A stretch of DNA of 64,000 nt from Corinectria fuckeliana (Eukaryota > Ascomycota > Sordariomycetes > Hypocreales > Nectriaceae), in assembly GCA_019137255.1 (NCBI GenBank), contig WPDH01000085.1, positions 1-64,000 on the forward strand, read 5' to 3'. The notes under the pieces are model-generated. The model was not told where the DNA came from. It saw nothing but the letters and a program-made list of their open reading frames with translations, and did no database searches. The translations under genes were made by a program, and so were the position numbers. This document shows positions 11,047 through 22,581 of this stretch, in pieces. Within the stretch, counting starts at the first letter, position 1; every line of letters begins with the position of its first letter.

Positions 11047-11647
11047 ATGTCGCTCCCAGACGGCGATACGCAGGTCAGGGTGTCAAGCGAAGGTACTGTC
11101 CCCCGCCATCATCACACTTTCAGGCATGGACCAGCCATACCGGGCGCCAAACAGGATACGCCGTTGCTAACGGATGCTGGCAGCCGCCGACATCTTTGTC
11201 AGTAACTATTACCAGGCCATCAACAACCGGGCCGTTCTTCTCCCGTTCTACATCAACTCCTCGCCGCGCTACGCGATACCCGCCGACATCTCCATCAACG
11301 GCGCCGTCGTCGCAACCCCCGCCGATTACTCGCAGCTCCTCGAGGCTCAGGGCCCCGGCGCGCACTACGAGATCGAGTCGTTCGACGCGCACGTGGTGAA
11401 CCCGTCGTTCCAATACGGGGCTCCCGAGCACGTTCAGGACAACGCGAGGGTGGAGCAGAGTGGCGGCAAGATAAGCATCGTTGTCACCATCATGGGCAAG
11501 GTGCAGTTTGGACGGGGCAGGGACGCGCCGCAGAAGATGTTTAACGAGACTTTCGTGCTTGTGCCAAACTGGGAGTCTATGGGGAAGAACCCGCCGAGGG
11601 GAATCAAGCGGTGGTTGATTATGTCGCAAAACTTCCGTGCCTTGTAG
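11047..11647 (+). CDS. NTF2-like mRNA export factor (Mtr2/p15 type)
   Basis: Exons 11047-11092 and 11184-11647, giving 169 aa. A single NTF2-like alpha/beta barrel fills the protein: an N-terminal helix with ADIFVSNYYQAINN, a central PAPSF-like loop region, and strands ending KRWLIMSQNFRAL. Fungal proteins of this size and start are partners of Mex67 in mRNA and ribosomal-subunit export at the nuclear pore; that role is inferred from family. The first exon supplies MSLPDGDTQVRVSSEA, joined in frame across a 91-bp intron. An alternative would be the nuclear transport factor for Ran-GDP, but that protein is shorter (about 125 aa). Confidence 0.8.
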
Positions 11648-12397
11648 TGAAAGACGGGAATCGATCTCGACCAACATCGCCGCGGGTACTTTATTAACGA
11701 CGACCTCGACGTACCTACGTACCTGTTCTATTACAACTATGGGGATTTCCCAGACTTCAAGGATGTCAGGTGAGGGAAGTCGGCCTAGACAGGCCCTGAA
11801 TACATTGTAGGAGATGTACTTCATCGGGGAGGGAGTGGGAGCCGGGACAAAGATACCCAAACATGGAAAGGGTCAAGGGGATAAAAGAACACATGGAAAA
11901 TTTGTCTAGAACTGGAAAATACTGAAAGCTAAAGAAAACGGATAGAGCATGATTAATGAACACCAACAGACGGGAGTTCCAAAGCCCCGAAGCTGTCCTA
12001 ATTCCCAAAGACGGTGCGCGGCGTGGAGATTGGGAGAGTCTAGCGACGCCCCGATGATGCTGTAGCTATTGTCTTCCCATGTCCCTTGCGTCAGGTCCCA
12101 CACCATTTTCGGACTGGCCTGGATCCCATTCAGCTCGCATCAGCCATTGTGGTAGGTAGTATATTAGTGGCGCAATTTTTCTTACTATTATTCTTTGCGC
12201 AAGCTGATGTCGTAGAGGACAAAGCATCTGGAGAACAATATCTAGGCCTAGATACTGGTAGGTTCTAAGCCAAATGGCGTTGAGGTTTTGGCGGGGCATG
12301 ACCAAAGCTTCACTGGGAACCGGCGTTGGACAACCCCACCATCCATCACCATCTCCGTCTCCAAATCTCACCTCTTCTGTGCCCAAACTTGCCAGCC
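11648..12397. other. Intergenic region
   Basis: 750 bp with no ORF of coding character. It comprises the 3' end of the export factor and the promoter and leader of the prenyltransferase alpha gene. Confidence 0.6.
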
Positions 12398-14187
12398 ATG
12401 CCGCCCAGTTCAAAAGGCAGCTCCAAGGCCCCGAATCCCGAGCCCAAAGGTATGCATGCTCTTGTTCTCGGCCCAAGCAATCCTCTGTGTTCCCCGGGCA
12501 GCTGAGGTAAAAAGCAAGAACTAACTGCAGAGCCCGAGCCTCGCCGATCGTTCGCTTCTTCCCAACTCTCTAGCTGCATTCACTAACTTGACCTTTCCCA
12601 CCCTAAAGCTGCTGCTGCTGCTGCTGCTGCATCGTCTTTAGAGCTGCCACATACCGTCAGCCAACGCTCCCAGGAGCGCTTCTTCCGGACCAACCCGTGC
12701 GAGAAACGCCGGCAGGACGTCGGCCTCGCCAGCTTGACCCCTGCCGAGAGGAAGTCCTACACCCACGCCCACCTCATCCTCCCCGTCGCCGACCGCCGCG
12801 TGCCGCTCTCCAACAAGGCCGAGCGCGAGTTCTGGAAGCACGTCGCCAAGGAGGGCCTCCCGATCCGCCGCCTCCCGCGCAGCTACAGCTGGGGCAAGGA
12901 CCGCTCCGGCCGCGACATCGGCACCTACTCGCCCGACGAGCTCGAGCAGCGCACCCTCAAGCACGCCCGTCTCGCAGCGCTGCAGATTCAGCACCGCCGG
13001 TTCCTGAGCAAGAGGCAAGGCCCCGACGCCGTCTCCAGCGAGGACGTCGAGCAAGAGAAGAAGCGGAGGCAAGCCATGGCCGCCCTGAAGAGGGACCTCT
13101 ACGGGCAGACGACGGGGACGCTGGCCAAGGACCCGGAGTGGGATGATGTAGTTCCTATCCCGCAGGACGAACCCGAGGGCGCCCTGGCGCAGATTGCGTA
13201 CCCTGACGACTACGCCGAGGGTATGTCCGCCTTGGTTTTAGACTCCTCGCAAAGGAAGAGATCGTTGAGCGGAATAGAGCTTAGACAACTAACACCATAG
13301 CAGCTGTCTCGTACCTCCGCGCCGTCATGGCCGCAGACGAGTGCTCGCCCCGATGTCTCCGCCTCACCGAACACGTCATCTCCATGAACCCCGCGCACTA
13401 CACCGTCTGGCTGTACCGCTTCAAGATCATCTCCGTGCTGAAGCTGTCCATCCCGGACGAGATCACCTGGCTCAACGCGGTCGCCCTCGCCAACCTCAAG
13501 AACTACCAGATCTGGAACCACCGCCAGCTGCTCATCGACCACTACTACCCGGCCATCGAGGAGGACACGGCCACCATCCGCGCTCTCGGCCGCTCCGAGA
13601 CGGCCTTCATCACCAAGATGCTCGACGAGGACGCAAAGAACTACCACGTGTGGTCGTACCGCCAGTACCTCGTCGGCAAGCTGTCCATGTGGACCGCCAG
13701 CGAGCTCGGCTCCACGCAGAACCTCATCGAAGACGACGTCCGAAACAACTCGGCCTGGTCGCACCGCTTCTACCTCGTCTTCTCCGACCCGACGGCGTCG
13801 ACGGCGGGCTCTGTCCCGACGGAGCACGACCCCAAGGTTCCCTCGGCCACCGTCGACCGCGAACTCGCCTACGCTCAGGAGAAAATCGCCCTCGCCCCTC
13901 AGAACCAGTCCCCGTGGAACTACCTCCTTGGTGTGTTGGCCAAGGGTGGTCGCCAGCTAGCCACCGTTCAGGGGTTCGCCGAGCAGTGGGTCAGCGCGCT
14001 AGGCGCCGAGGGTGAGGAGGTGCGCAGCTCGCACGCGCTCGATCTTCTAGCCAAGGTATATCAAGAGAAGGGTGACACGGAAAAGGCGACGCTGTGCTTG
14101 AGGCGACTGGGCGAGAAGTGGGATCCAGTGCGCGAGGGATATTGGAAGTACCGGGTGACGCTGCTTCAAGGTGTTCCTACGGCCTGA
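12398..14187 (+). CDS. RAM2: Farnesyl/geranylgeranyl transferase type-1 alpha subunit with N-terminal extension
   Basis: Exons 12398-12449, 12609-13220 and 13304-14187, giving 515 aa. The shared alpha subunit pairs with beta subunits to attach farnesyl or geranylgeranyl to CaaX proteins such as Ras and Rho. PPTA repeats are visible as HYTVWLYRF, NYQIWNHRQLL, NYHVWSYRQYL, NSAWSHRFYL and QSPWNYLLGVL. The conserved core starts near residue 191 at KDPEWDDVVPIP. The preceding ~190 residues are unusual: a run of eight alanines from (GCT)7-GCA, then a basic region I cannot assign (SYSWGKDRSGRDIG). Length compares with about 330-380 aa for typical fungal homologues. The extension is open, in frame and properly spliced, so it may be real; an internal start or an unrecognised upstream gene is the alternative. 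Confidence 0.88.
12608..12628 (+). repeat. (GCT)7 coding triplet repeat
   Basis: It encodes a poly-alanine run starting exactly at the splice acceptor of exon 2 of the prenyltransferase alpha gene. Confidence 0.9.
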
Positions 14188-14602
14188 GATAGTCGCGTCC
14201 TAAAAGGCATAAGGAAACGAGTAAAATGAATGAGCGCGTGCATAGGAATCACGGTAGCAACTCCTGGATTTATATCCCCTTAAAGCCACGTCCTTTAGTA
14301 TTCAAGGTCCTAGGTCTAATCCACGGACCAACGCCCAGAACCAAAAAGATGAGAAGAACAAATCACATTACTAGATTATAATCGTGTAAATAAGCCCAAA
14401 GGGAAGCCATCTCCCTAAGCCAACTAGCGTCGCTCCCACATCCGGTTCACTTCTATTTTCCCTCATGGGTCATCATGTGACGTCAACTGGCTGGTAGCCA
14501 TATAGTACAGTTGGTTGGACTCCTCAGTAGATGCAATATCGTTACACTGCAGCTTGGGGGAGGTGTTGCGCTGATGGTAAGTTGCGGTGGCGCTGTCAGC
14601 TG

Positions 14603-16171
14603 CTACCGACTCTCGACGCGCCAAAACTTCCATCCCTCTCTCTCGCCTCCATCACCGTGGACTCCCACCAGCTTCTCGACGCCCTCGTTGCCATCGGCAT
14701 TGAGAAACTTCTCCAGGTCGATCTCCATGCCACCTTCGGTATCTTCTTCCGTTCCGTTCTTGAGAACAGCAGGCCAGAGAACACCAACTCCGTCACCACC
14801 GAGAGTCGTCTCGAAGCGGGCATAGTTCTCGTCCTCAAGCTGTCGCTCCAGTTTCTCGAGCTTCTCACGTGGGGCATCAGGTCGAAGGAGCGTAATGGAG
14901 CAGCCGCCACCTCCGGCGCCAGTGAGCTTGGTCCAACCCAAGCCCTCGTGGTCGACAAGCTCGCGCACCCGCTCCAGCCTGGGGTGGGAAACGCCAAGGG
15001 ACACGAGAAGACCGTGATTGATGGTCATCAACTCGCCAAGCTTTTGGAGGGACTCTTCCTCCTCGTTATCGAAGTCGTCGTCCTCAATAACATTTGCTGC
15101 CGCCACGGTAACCTTGTCCATGGCATCCAGGATAGATCCGACGAGTTTGGGGTGTTGTGCTTTAAGCTTGGCCACCTTGGCAACCTCATGCGAAGTGGAC
15201 TTGGCCTGCCTTGTGTCGACTAGCAAGAGGGGCAGCTCGGGGAAGTCCCAGAGCGGGCGCACGTTTGGGGGCTTGGAGTAATCGGTACGCTGGAACACCA
15301 CGGCCTTGCCCTGCGTCGCGACAGTGTTGTCTACTCCTGAGGGGTTGCCGTGGATGCACATCTCGGAGACAAAGGCCCATCGGTTGATTCTCTCCACTTG
15401 CAAACGGGCCTCGTCCGGCGGTTGGTCGGGGTGCGGTCCTGACAGAGTGCGCAGCTGAAGCAGCAGGGCGGAAGAGAGGCAGACGGATATGGAAGCGCTG
15501 CTGCCCAGTCCTGCGCCAATGGGTATCGTAGATCGAAGGGTGTAGTCACATCCAGGGAACGATGGCCATCCGAGCGAGAGGAAGAGGTAGAGAAAGGCAG
15601 ATGCGGAGTTTCGATGGACCCTGCGAATCTCCTCTGGGCGCTCGGCGGAGACAACGGCAATGTGAGGCTGGAGGGCGTTGACTAGGTCTGTGTCGAGCTC
15701 GGTGACGAGGGAGTAATACGACTTCTTCTTGGAGGGCTCCTGGAAGGCCTCCCACGGTAGGCTGTCGATGTTCCAGGAGTGGACTAGGTCGATGTCTGGA
15801 AATCGGAGTGAGACGGTACGCTTCGACTTGGATAGGGTGGTGACATGGAGGTAGGAGCGAAGAGCAATGGCGGCGGCAATGGCAGCCTGTGAGTCAATTG
15901 CGATGTCAGCAAGGAGAAGACCGAGGGTCTGCAGAGGGACTGTAGTTCGTACCTTGCCGTGGACGACGGAGTGTTCGCCAAAGACAATGACCTTGCCGGG
16001 TGCCGAGACCATAAAGGGCGGCGCCATAGGACTGGACATCTTGCGCTCCAGCTTCAGGCGCTGTGCCAGCTGGCCAGAGCCATTGACGTAGGGTTCGGGG
16101 ACGGTGCCAGAGCCATTGGCTCCGTTGTGGCCGTTGTGGCCGTTCGACATGGCCGGATCTCGAGAGGGCAT
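14603..16171 (-). CDS. ERG12: Mevalonate kinase
   Basis: Exons 16171-15953 and 15886-14603, giving 500 aa. It phosphorylates mevalonate with ATP in the cytosolic isoprenoid and ergosterol pathway. GHMP kinase signatures: SAPGKVIVFGEHSVVHGK near residues 56-73, the ATP loop IPIGAGLGSSAS, the HGNPSGVDN block and the C-terminal KLTGAGGGGCSI motif. The 66-bp intron (15887-15952) has GT-AG ends, is a multiple of three and has no stop, so an unspliced reading would insert 22 residues directly after the first motif. A second in-frame ATG at 16150 could be the start. Tail to tail with the prenyltransferase alpha gene (415 bp between stops). Confidence 0.94.
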   Translation of the reverse strand: MPSRDPAMSNGHNGHNGANGSGTVPEPYVNGSGQLAQRLKLERKMSSPMAPPFMVSAPGKVIVFGEHSVVHGKVRTTVPLQTLGLLLADIAIDSQAAIAAAIALRSYLHVTTLSKSKRTVSLRFPDIDLVHSWNIDSLPWEAFQEPSKKKSYYSLVTELDTDLVNALQPHIAVVSAERPEEIRRVHRNSASAFLYLFLSLGWPSFPGCDYTLRSTIPIGAGLGSSASISVCLSSALLLQLRTLSGPHPDQPPDEARLQVERINRWAFVSEMCIHGNPSGVDNTVATQGKAVVFQRTDYSKPPNVRPLWDFPELPLLLVDTRQAKSTSHEVAKVAKLKAQHPKLVGSILDAMDKVTVAAANVIEDDDFDNEEEESLQKLGELMTINHGLLVSLGVSHPRLERVRELVDHEGLGWTKLTGAGGGGCSITLLRPDAPREKLEKLERQLEDENYARFETTLGGDGVGVLWPAVLKNGTEEDTEGGMEIDLEKFLNADGNEGVEKLVGVHGDGGEREGWKFWRVESR

Positions 16172-19100
16172 CAGGACGCAGCCAAGGGAGGTGGACGCGC
16201 GCGTCCTGGGACCGTTGGTTGTGGGTTGGAAGGGTTTGGGAGAGAAGCTTCAGGGAATGTCGTCACGGGCGTGTCGCGAGTCGGCGACGGCTAGAAATGC
16301 GAGCGTGGGTGCACCTTGTCGTTATAGGTGGGATGGACGGATCGTCTGTGCGCGATTGTGCCTGTCCGGCCTTGTGACCCGCGGTGGATGTGAAGCCCCT
16401 GGAGTGGTGGTCTTGTGCTTAGTTGTGCACGCGTTGTGTGTATGACTAGTCGGGTGGGTGTTAAGGGGCAATGCCGAAAGACAGCGTAGCTTGGAGAGTC
16501 GCGATGGAGTTGGAGGGAAGAAGATTGGTGAAGTTATTTAAATAAAGCTAGGTAGGCAAGTAATATAAGTAGTAGGTAGGGTAGGTACTTAGCACCTATG
16601 TAGATAGGGTAGGTACTGAGGGGGTGGTCGCCGTTGTCGTCCTCGTTGTCAGGGAGTAAACGGAAAAGAGAGAAGGAGGGTAGGAGTGGAGATGAAACGG
16701 ATGGATGTAAGTGGTTTTGCTTTGCTCCCCTAACAAAAGAGAAGCCAACGGGCGATGCACGGGGAGGATTATATCCAATCTGAAGACCGTCAGTTTGAAG
16801 AACAAGTCTCAGCCTCTCTCAGTCAGTGTCCAATTCCCCCGCACTTTCCCACTTTCCCACTTTCCCGCTTTGCCGCTTTGCTCCAGGCGTGATACGGGCA
16901 CGGCTGCCAGGTTGCCAGGTTGCTTAGGTGAAGTGAATCATTATTTCCATCCAAAGCCGAGAACGTCTTTGAGAGGTCGTTGAGACGGAGATTATTTAAA
17001 AATAAAAGGGGCGGCTCCAGGCCTCGCTGGCTGACTGAATCCCAGGCTACCTACGGAGTACGAAGTACTGTTTACTGTGATGACCTGGAGGGAGCCGCAG
17101 CAAGGAGTACACCTAGGCAAAGGGCGTGCTTGGATGATGCGCATGTGGGCCTCGAAATGGATGAATCACATCAAATCGAAATCAACCGACTACCTACATA
17201 TCTAGTAGATTGTCGGCAGTCAATAATACAGCGACCGCGGGCTGGAGAAATGGAGAATAATGTGGATGAGAGAGACTACCTACCCAGTAAGCAAGTGCAA
17301 CGACGGCCGTTCCCGGGAGAGCTTTTGTGGAGGATTTTGGGACGAGAAACCGATGAGAGGGGAGAGTGTGTAATGACAGGCTGCCAATTGGAAGAAATGG
17401 CGGTCTAGTTTATCTCTGCCTCGAGTCGGCGGCAAGGCCCGGAGCGAGAAAAGAACCGAAGCAAGAAAAGCACCGAATCAAGAAAAGAACCGAAGACCAA
17501 GAGAGGGGAACAATCAGAGAGCAGCTGACGGTTAACCAGTGAGCGAGTATGGGAGACGGGAGACGGAGGGACAAGACGCGATATCCTAGTCCCCGTCCGC
17601 ATCCTCCGGACCGCATCCTCTGGAAACACGCAAGCGAAGCCGGCAAAGGAGGCGACTGCAGAAGCGCCCAGACATCTGAGTGGACGCGGCGTGTGATGAG
17701 CGACGATGACGATGACATGCCGTGGGTAAGTTGCAAATAAAGTATGTAGGCGCCGGCAAGGACAGTACATTGCAGTAGGTGAGGGAATGGGTCACGGAGG
17801 GGGATATCTACAGCCTCGCCAGGAAAGACGAGGAGTGAAGATTGTTGTCGCCCATGTTCTGTGATGTGATGATAGTCACTGGTGTCGTCTTTCTTGCTGC
17901 TTGCTTCTCATCCGCCAACGAAAGGCCTCATGGACCCAGCCCAAACCCGGCCCAAACCCAGATGCAGCCCAAGCGGCAGTAGTAAGCCAAGTATTCGTAT
18001 CTGTCCGCCAATAATGAACGTGAATAACAAACTCTAAATCCGAAAACGAGATGCATGTGTCTTTAGATGCTGGTCCTGCAGCTCGCGCACGCCACGCTTG
18101 GGTCGGGCTATCGTAATTGATTGGGATCACCTATCAAATCAACCATTGACTGGATACATCAAGTTAGTGGCCGTGGGTGCACACGGCGCCCACCGGCGCT
18201 GTCAGTGCCATACTGTGCAGCGCAGCCAGGCTAAAATATCCCGGGACGCAGACAAGACGAAGGTGATGCAATGCTACAGTGCCATGCGTGCGTGCGTGCG
18301 TGCATGCATGTTAGACTGGACTGTTTGCTGCTTTTGATCTGCAAGGGAGGAGAGAGAAGACGAGAGAAACGGCTCCTCGTGCCAGTCGACTGACTCGGGA
18401 CGGAATGCGGCGATATTCGAAGAATGCAAAGCCACCTCAAGAACAATGGCCAGGTGGCGGCATGGGGTTGTTGTGCCTCCAGCGGGACTTGATGGCCCAG
18501 ATCTCATGATGCATGCATTGACGTATTTGGGTCGCATTCAGGCTTCCATTCGCCACCACACTCACTCACACCCACGGGCCACTTGTTGGCTCCCGCCATC
18601 AGCCTCAGCCTTCGGATACGTAACCGCTTCAGCTCCCCGTTTGTTCATCCGCAATCTCGTCTAAGCCTCATTGTCCTACGACTGGCCTGCGCTAAACTGC
18701 AAGCCTGTGCCAGCTAGAGTGATGCGCCGGCGTCGCCAGTCAGTGCACTTCATCTACCCACTTGCTACCTATGTAGTACGACGAACGACGCTGTGGGTAC
18801 GGCGGACTATACCGATTGAATGGCTCAGTGAGGAACCTAACTGCACATATAACATATTAAATATGCAAATTTCTAGTCAAGTACCTAGGTAGTTACCGGT
18901 TATTGAGCCTTCAAATCCAACATATGGGTTGCCAGGTCATATACCAGTACTCCTGGCTGCTTTCAGATTTCTTTCCGATGAGTAGCCAGAAGACGAGCCG
19001 CGGATCTCACCTCCAGGTCAGTTTCAAAGAGTCAAATCTACGGCTGATCCCGCCCGCTTCGTTGCTGAAAACAGGCAGCTCGTGCACCTTCCTGTCCACC

Positions 19101-21712
19101 ATGTCGGGCAAGGCCGCGGCGGTGCGACCCTCTTGTCGATGATGGTACGACTCATGGCAACTAAAGCTTCAGTGTTCTGGAACCGCCCCTCCGCTGGCCC
19201 TTCTTGTCTGTTGGTGTAAGACACGTACGCAGACCATTTGTCTGTCTATACGTAGTGTTCCGTCGAGCGCAAACATTCCGGGTGGTGTAGCCTTCGAACG
19301 ACATGACAATGCCCTTCTCCGGTCCGTCGCAGCAGAAAGAGCGTGCTACCACCGTACTGGTATGTCCTCTTTCGGCCCATCCCGTCAAGTGTAGTTACAC
19401 AATGGCCATGCTCGTGTGCCATGACGGATGGGTTGGCGGCGTGCAGTTGTGGAAGGCCCGATCATCGAATAAAAGTGCGCACCGCTTGTTGGCGAGAATT
19501 CTCCCGGAAGCCAAGTCTGCTCTGGCTTCATCTTCTTGTCTCCCTTCGCAGCTTCGTGCGGGGGAGTTCGGTCAGGGTTGTGAAGTTACTGGAAACTTCG
19601 AGGCCTAATTTCCACAAGGAATAGTCATAGAAGACCTCCGCTATGATTACATATCACTCATTAACAGTCTGCGATGCAATGTCCAGGTCTGGCTTAGCCA
19701 CCTTGCGTGTCAGGGTCTCACGGTACGTTTCCCAGGATCCAATGTGAAACTCCTCAGTTTTGAGAAAGGCGTACGGCATCTTAGTATTGACAGTCCTGCC
19801 AGCAGCAATAGTGAATGTGGAAACAGCCTCGTAGTTAGCGTCTGTAACGACGGCCGTCCCTCTCCATCCAACATGTCAGCTGCCGCGGTGAACATTAGCA
19901 CAGCTAGTCCAAAGTCGAACGTATTGTTTCTGCAGGTTTCCGTCCGCGAAGGCAAAACGGCCCTTACATAGGCTGGTCGTTCTACGGCCTGTTAGGCATT
20001 ATGGTCCTTGTCGTCTGAGGTGCAGGCAGACGCTTTGGAAACACACTGAAAGTGCGGTAGCGAGCCATTATGATCGTGTGGGCTCCACCGTGGTAGTGAC
20101 CTCGTCGCCAGCAGATCCGGTAATTGTTTGTAGTCGAGTCACCTCCAGAGATTTCAGTGGATGTAGACGTATAGCTATCGGTGGCCGAAATGCTGTTATA
20201 GCGCCAGAAGGAGCAGTCTTTCGTATCCAGCTTCGCTGCCTTCATGCCTCGGTTCTTTCCTACTGTCAATAAAAGGATCCCTTTCCAGGTCTCTGAGATC
20301 AGCCTCATCCACGGTATCAAAAACGAAGCCGTTTCAGTGCTTAGTAACAGCCAGATTCCCTTCATATTCTGCAATACGGTGGGCTGCTCAGCTACCTTGC
20401 TATACATCATTAGAGGTGACTCTGACTCTCCAGTCAATGTTGGGCTGGTTGGCACAGGCACAAGCCAACCAGCGGATTCAGGAAGTGAGGGCGAGAAAAC
20501 GGGACATGCCAACTTTCCGTTCGAGACGGTACGCGACTTGTGACGATCGTCTAAACCGACATTTGTAGGGTGTTGTATGAGCACCACGACCAACATATCA
20601 CCGCACAGCATCTCTACGGTCCAGAATCATCTGTTGGGGGAGAATCTTGGCGAACCAATACCAATAGGCGCTTGACAGTTTGGTCGCGGAGCAGCGCCGT
20701 AGCTGCGGCCCTGGGGTAGTCCCATTAGCAGCATTTGATGGCATACTACTTCTCCTCTGTGGGCTGACTCATCTCGCTGTGCTCAGTCGAAGGGTTTAGG
20801 ACAGGCCAAGTTCTTCACATTCAGCCCTACCGATATTATCGCAAAGCTACAATGCTTGTTCCTCGGGAGTGCAGTGTCAGTCGGTGGATAACATGGAGGT
20901 CTCTCCGAGGCTCAAAGCTCAACAGCCACCCCCTGTGAGTCCGCGGCAAGTGACCCGGAGCTGGATTCTGCCTCGGCGAGAGGCGCTGCCAGGCGCCGTA
21001 ACTCCTTGTGGCAGCGAAGGCTGGGCGAGCTTTCGGCATCTTATACCCGGTTGTGTACATAGCTCAGTTTAATATCTAATCTAATGCAGCTTACATGAAT
21101 AATTAGTGTTTTTTTAAGTCTAGTTAGATTGATCTACGTATCGGAAGCTGGAGACGCTACCCCAGTTCTTCGCACTATCGAACGCGCCTCAATGCGATGT
21201 AATGTTATTGCGGTATAAGTACTCCGTATGTATCTACCTACTTACCTTTAGTTTCCGCGCCTCAGCAACAAGTAGTCTTGGATTAGCGATTGTCACCCCG
21301 TACTTTATCATATCGTCATAGACCAGGCTTACTATACAAGAAACCGAGAGAAACCAAGAAAGGTGGCCGAGAGGGAAAACAACCCTTTAAGACTTTCCTA
21401 CCAACTAACTCAACCGCTCTGTCCCGGGGCCTCGACTAACACAAAATCAGCCTCGGCGTCCAACCTCCTGCTATCACCGACTCAACTGATCCTGCATCCA
21501 CTTGCCCTGATTTGGACACCGGTCCAACTTTGACCCGTCCTTGTCACGCAACCCCAGATACCTGTCGAGCGACTAAATAGTTTCGCGCACGCATCGCAAC
21601 CTCGTACGAGTGCAACTTGCACTTTGAACTACCATTCGCAACGCCCCTTGATGTAACACGCAGCAACCCTCATCATCATCTTCATCCCCTCATCCTCGCC
21701 CTCACCCTCACC
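16172..21712. other. 5.5-kb region without a supported gene
   Basis: It begins with the mevalonate kinase promoter and ends with the leader of the gene at 21713. Between them are only short ORFs on both strands; the longest are 16980-17408 plus and 19982-20611 minus, without a recognised domain. From 19.0 to 20.6 kb some minus-strand stretches have coding-like composition broken by stops, so a decayed gene is possible. Repeats include TTTCCCAC-type runs near 16843-16880 and a TGCG microsatellite. Confidence 0.5.
18285..18310 (+). repeat. (TGCG)n/(TGCA)n microsatellite
   Basis: TGCG repeated about four times followed by two TGCA units, in noncoding sequence. Confidence 0.9.
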
Positions 21713-22354
21713 ATGGCCATCACAGAATTCGCCCTCGCCAATGTGAATCCCGACTGCAGGGCCGGCTACGCCAAGTATCTCCGCAAGGTCTTGCAGATTC
21801 AGACCCAATGGGTCGAAAAGCACCATCCCCAGCTCCTAAAGGATAAGCCCTACAAAAACATCAACACCTTCTACATCCAAGATTCGGATCCGCCATCCGC
21901 CCTCCTCATCGCCCCGTGGGACGGTTTTAAGTCCTGCGGCCAGTGGTTGCGGAGCGATGAGAACAAGCGCTTGATCGTCGAGCTGGCCCCGTACCTTTCC
22001 GACGCGTCCGGTGCCTTCTTAATCTTCCATATGGATCCGGCAGGGAGCGAGACCGAGCTGCGAGGCGACCTCTTCGCTCGTGACATGCCGTTGAGTATCT
22101 GCAGAATATGGGTCCACGAGAAACAGAAGGAGTCAGTGCAGGAAAGATATCGCAGCATCGAGGCCCAGGCCCGGGTTGCAAAGCCCAGCAGCAGGGTATG
22201 GGCGGGGTGGAAAATCGAGAAGGACGACGACGTCGAGGAGCTGGTCGTCTTCTGGAATCAGGGCGTCCTAGATGGGCAGCTAGACGACTTGCTGAACACT
22301 CCCAACGCCGAGCACGAGTTCCTTCAGTTCCATAAAGACGCCAGCGCTGCTTAG
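21713..22354 (+). CDS. ABM / dimeric alpha-beta barrel-like conserved protein
   Basis: Single exon, 213 aa, starting at an ATG with CACC context (CTCACCATGGCC). No signal peptide or membrane segment. Two similar halves, each with a helix then ALLIAPWDGFKSC- or VWAGWKIEKDDD-like strands, resemble the tandem antibiotic-biosynthesis-monooxygenase fold that is common in uncharacterised fungal proteins. No catalytic residue can be named. The upstream in-frame ATG at 21617 lies in an untranslated-looking CT-rich leader and was not chosen. Confidence 0.7.
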   Translation: MAITEFALANVNPDCRAGYAKYLRKVLQIQTQWVEKHHPQLLKDKPYKNINTFYIQDSDPPSALLIAPWDGFKSCGQWLRSDENKRLIVELAPYLSDASGAFLIFHMDPAGSETELRGDLFARDMPLSICRIWVHEKQKESVQERYRSIEAQARVAKPSSRVWAGWKIEKDDDVEELVVFWNQGVLDGQLDDLLNTPNAEHEFLQFHKDASAA

Positions 22355-22581
22355 CTTGCGCAGTCAACGTCGAATAGGAAGCACAACATGCCAGCCGGCC
22401 AATCGTCACAGAGATGATGCGTCAATACAAAAACATTGTGACTCGAATCGTTCTTTTTTTTCTTTTTGGACCTATCCGAGCATTCTCCTCTCAGAGCACA
22501 TGAAATGCAAGGTATCCCGAGACGCCCATTCGTGCATGTGAATCCTCCCACGCCCCAAAGCCGCCATTTCCTAGCACATTC

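Noticed and set aside
16980..17408. 142-aa plus-strand ORF
   Set aside because: No domain, poor coding composition, and no plausible promoter or homologue recognised.
19982..20611. 209-aa minus-strand ORF, considered as a GH43-like relic
   Set aside because: A few words such as HTIIMARYR resemble family 43 glycosidases, but the match needs several frame changes and no catalytic residue could be placed.
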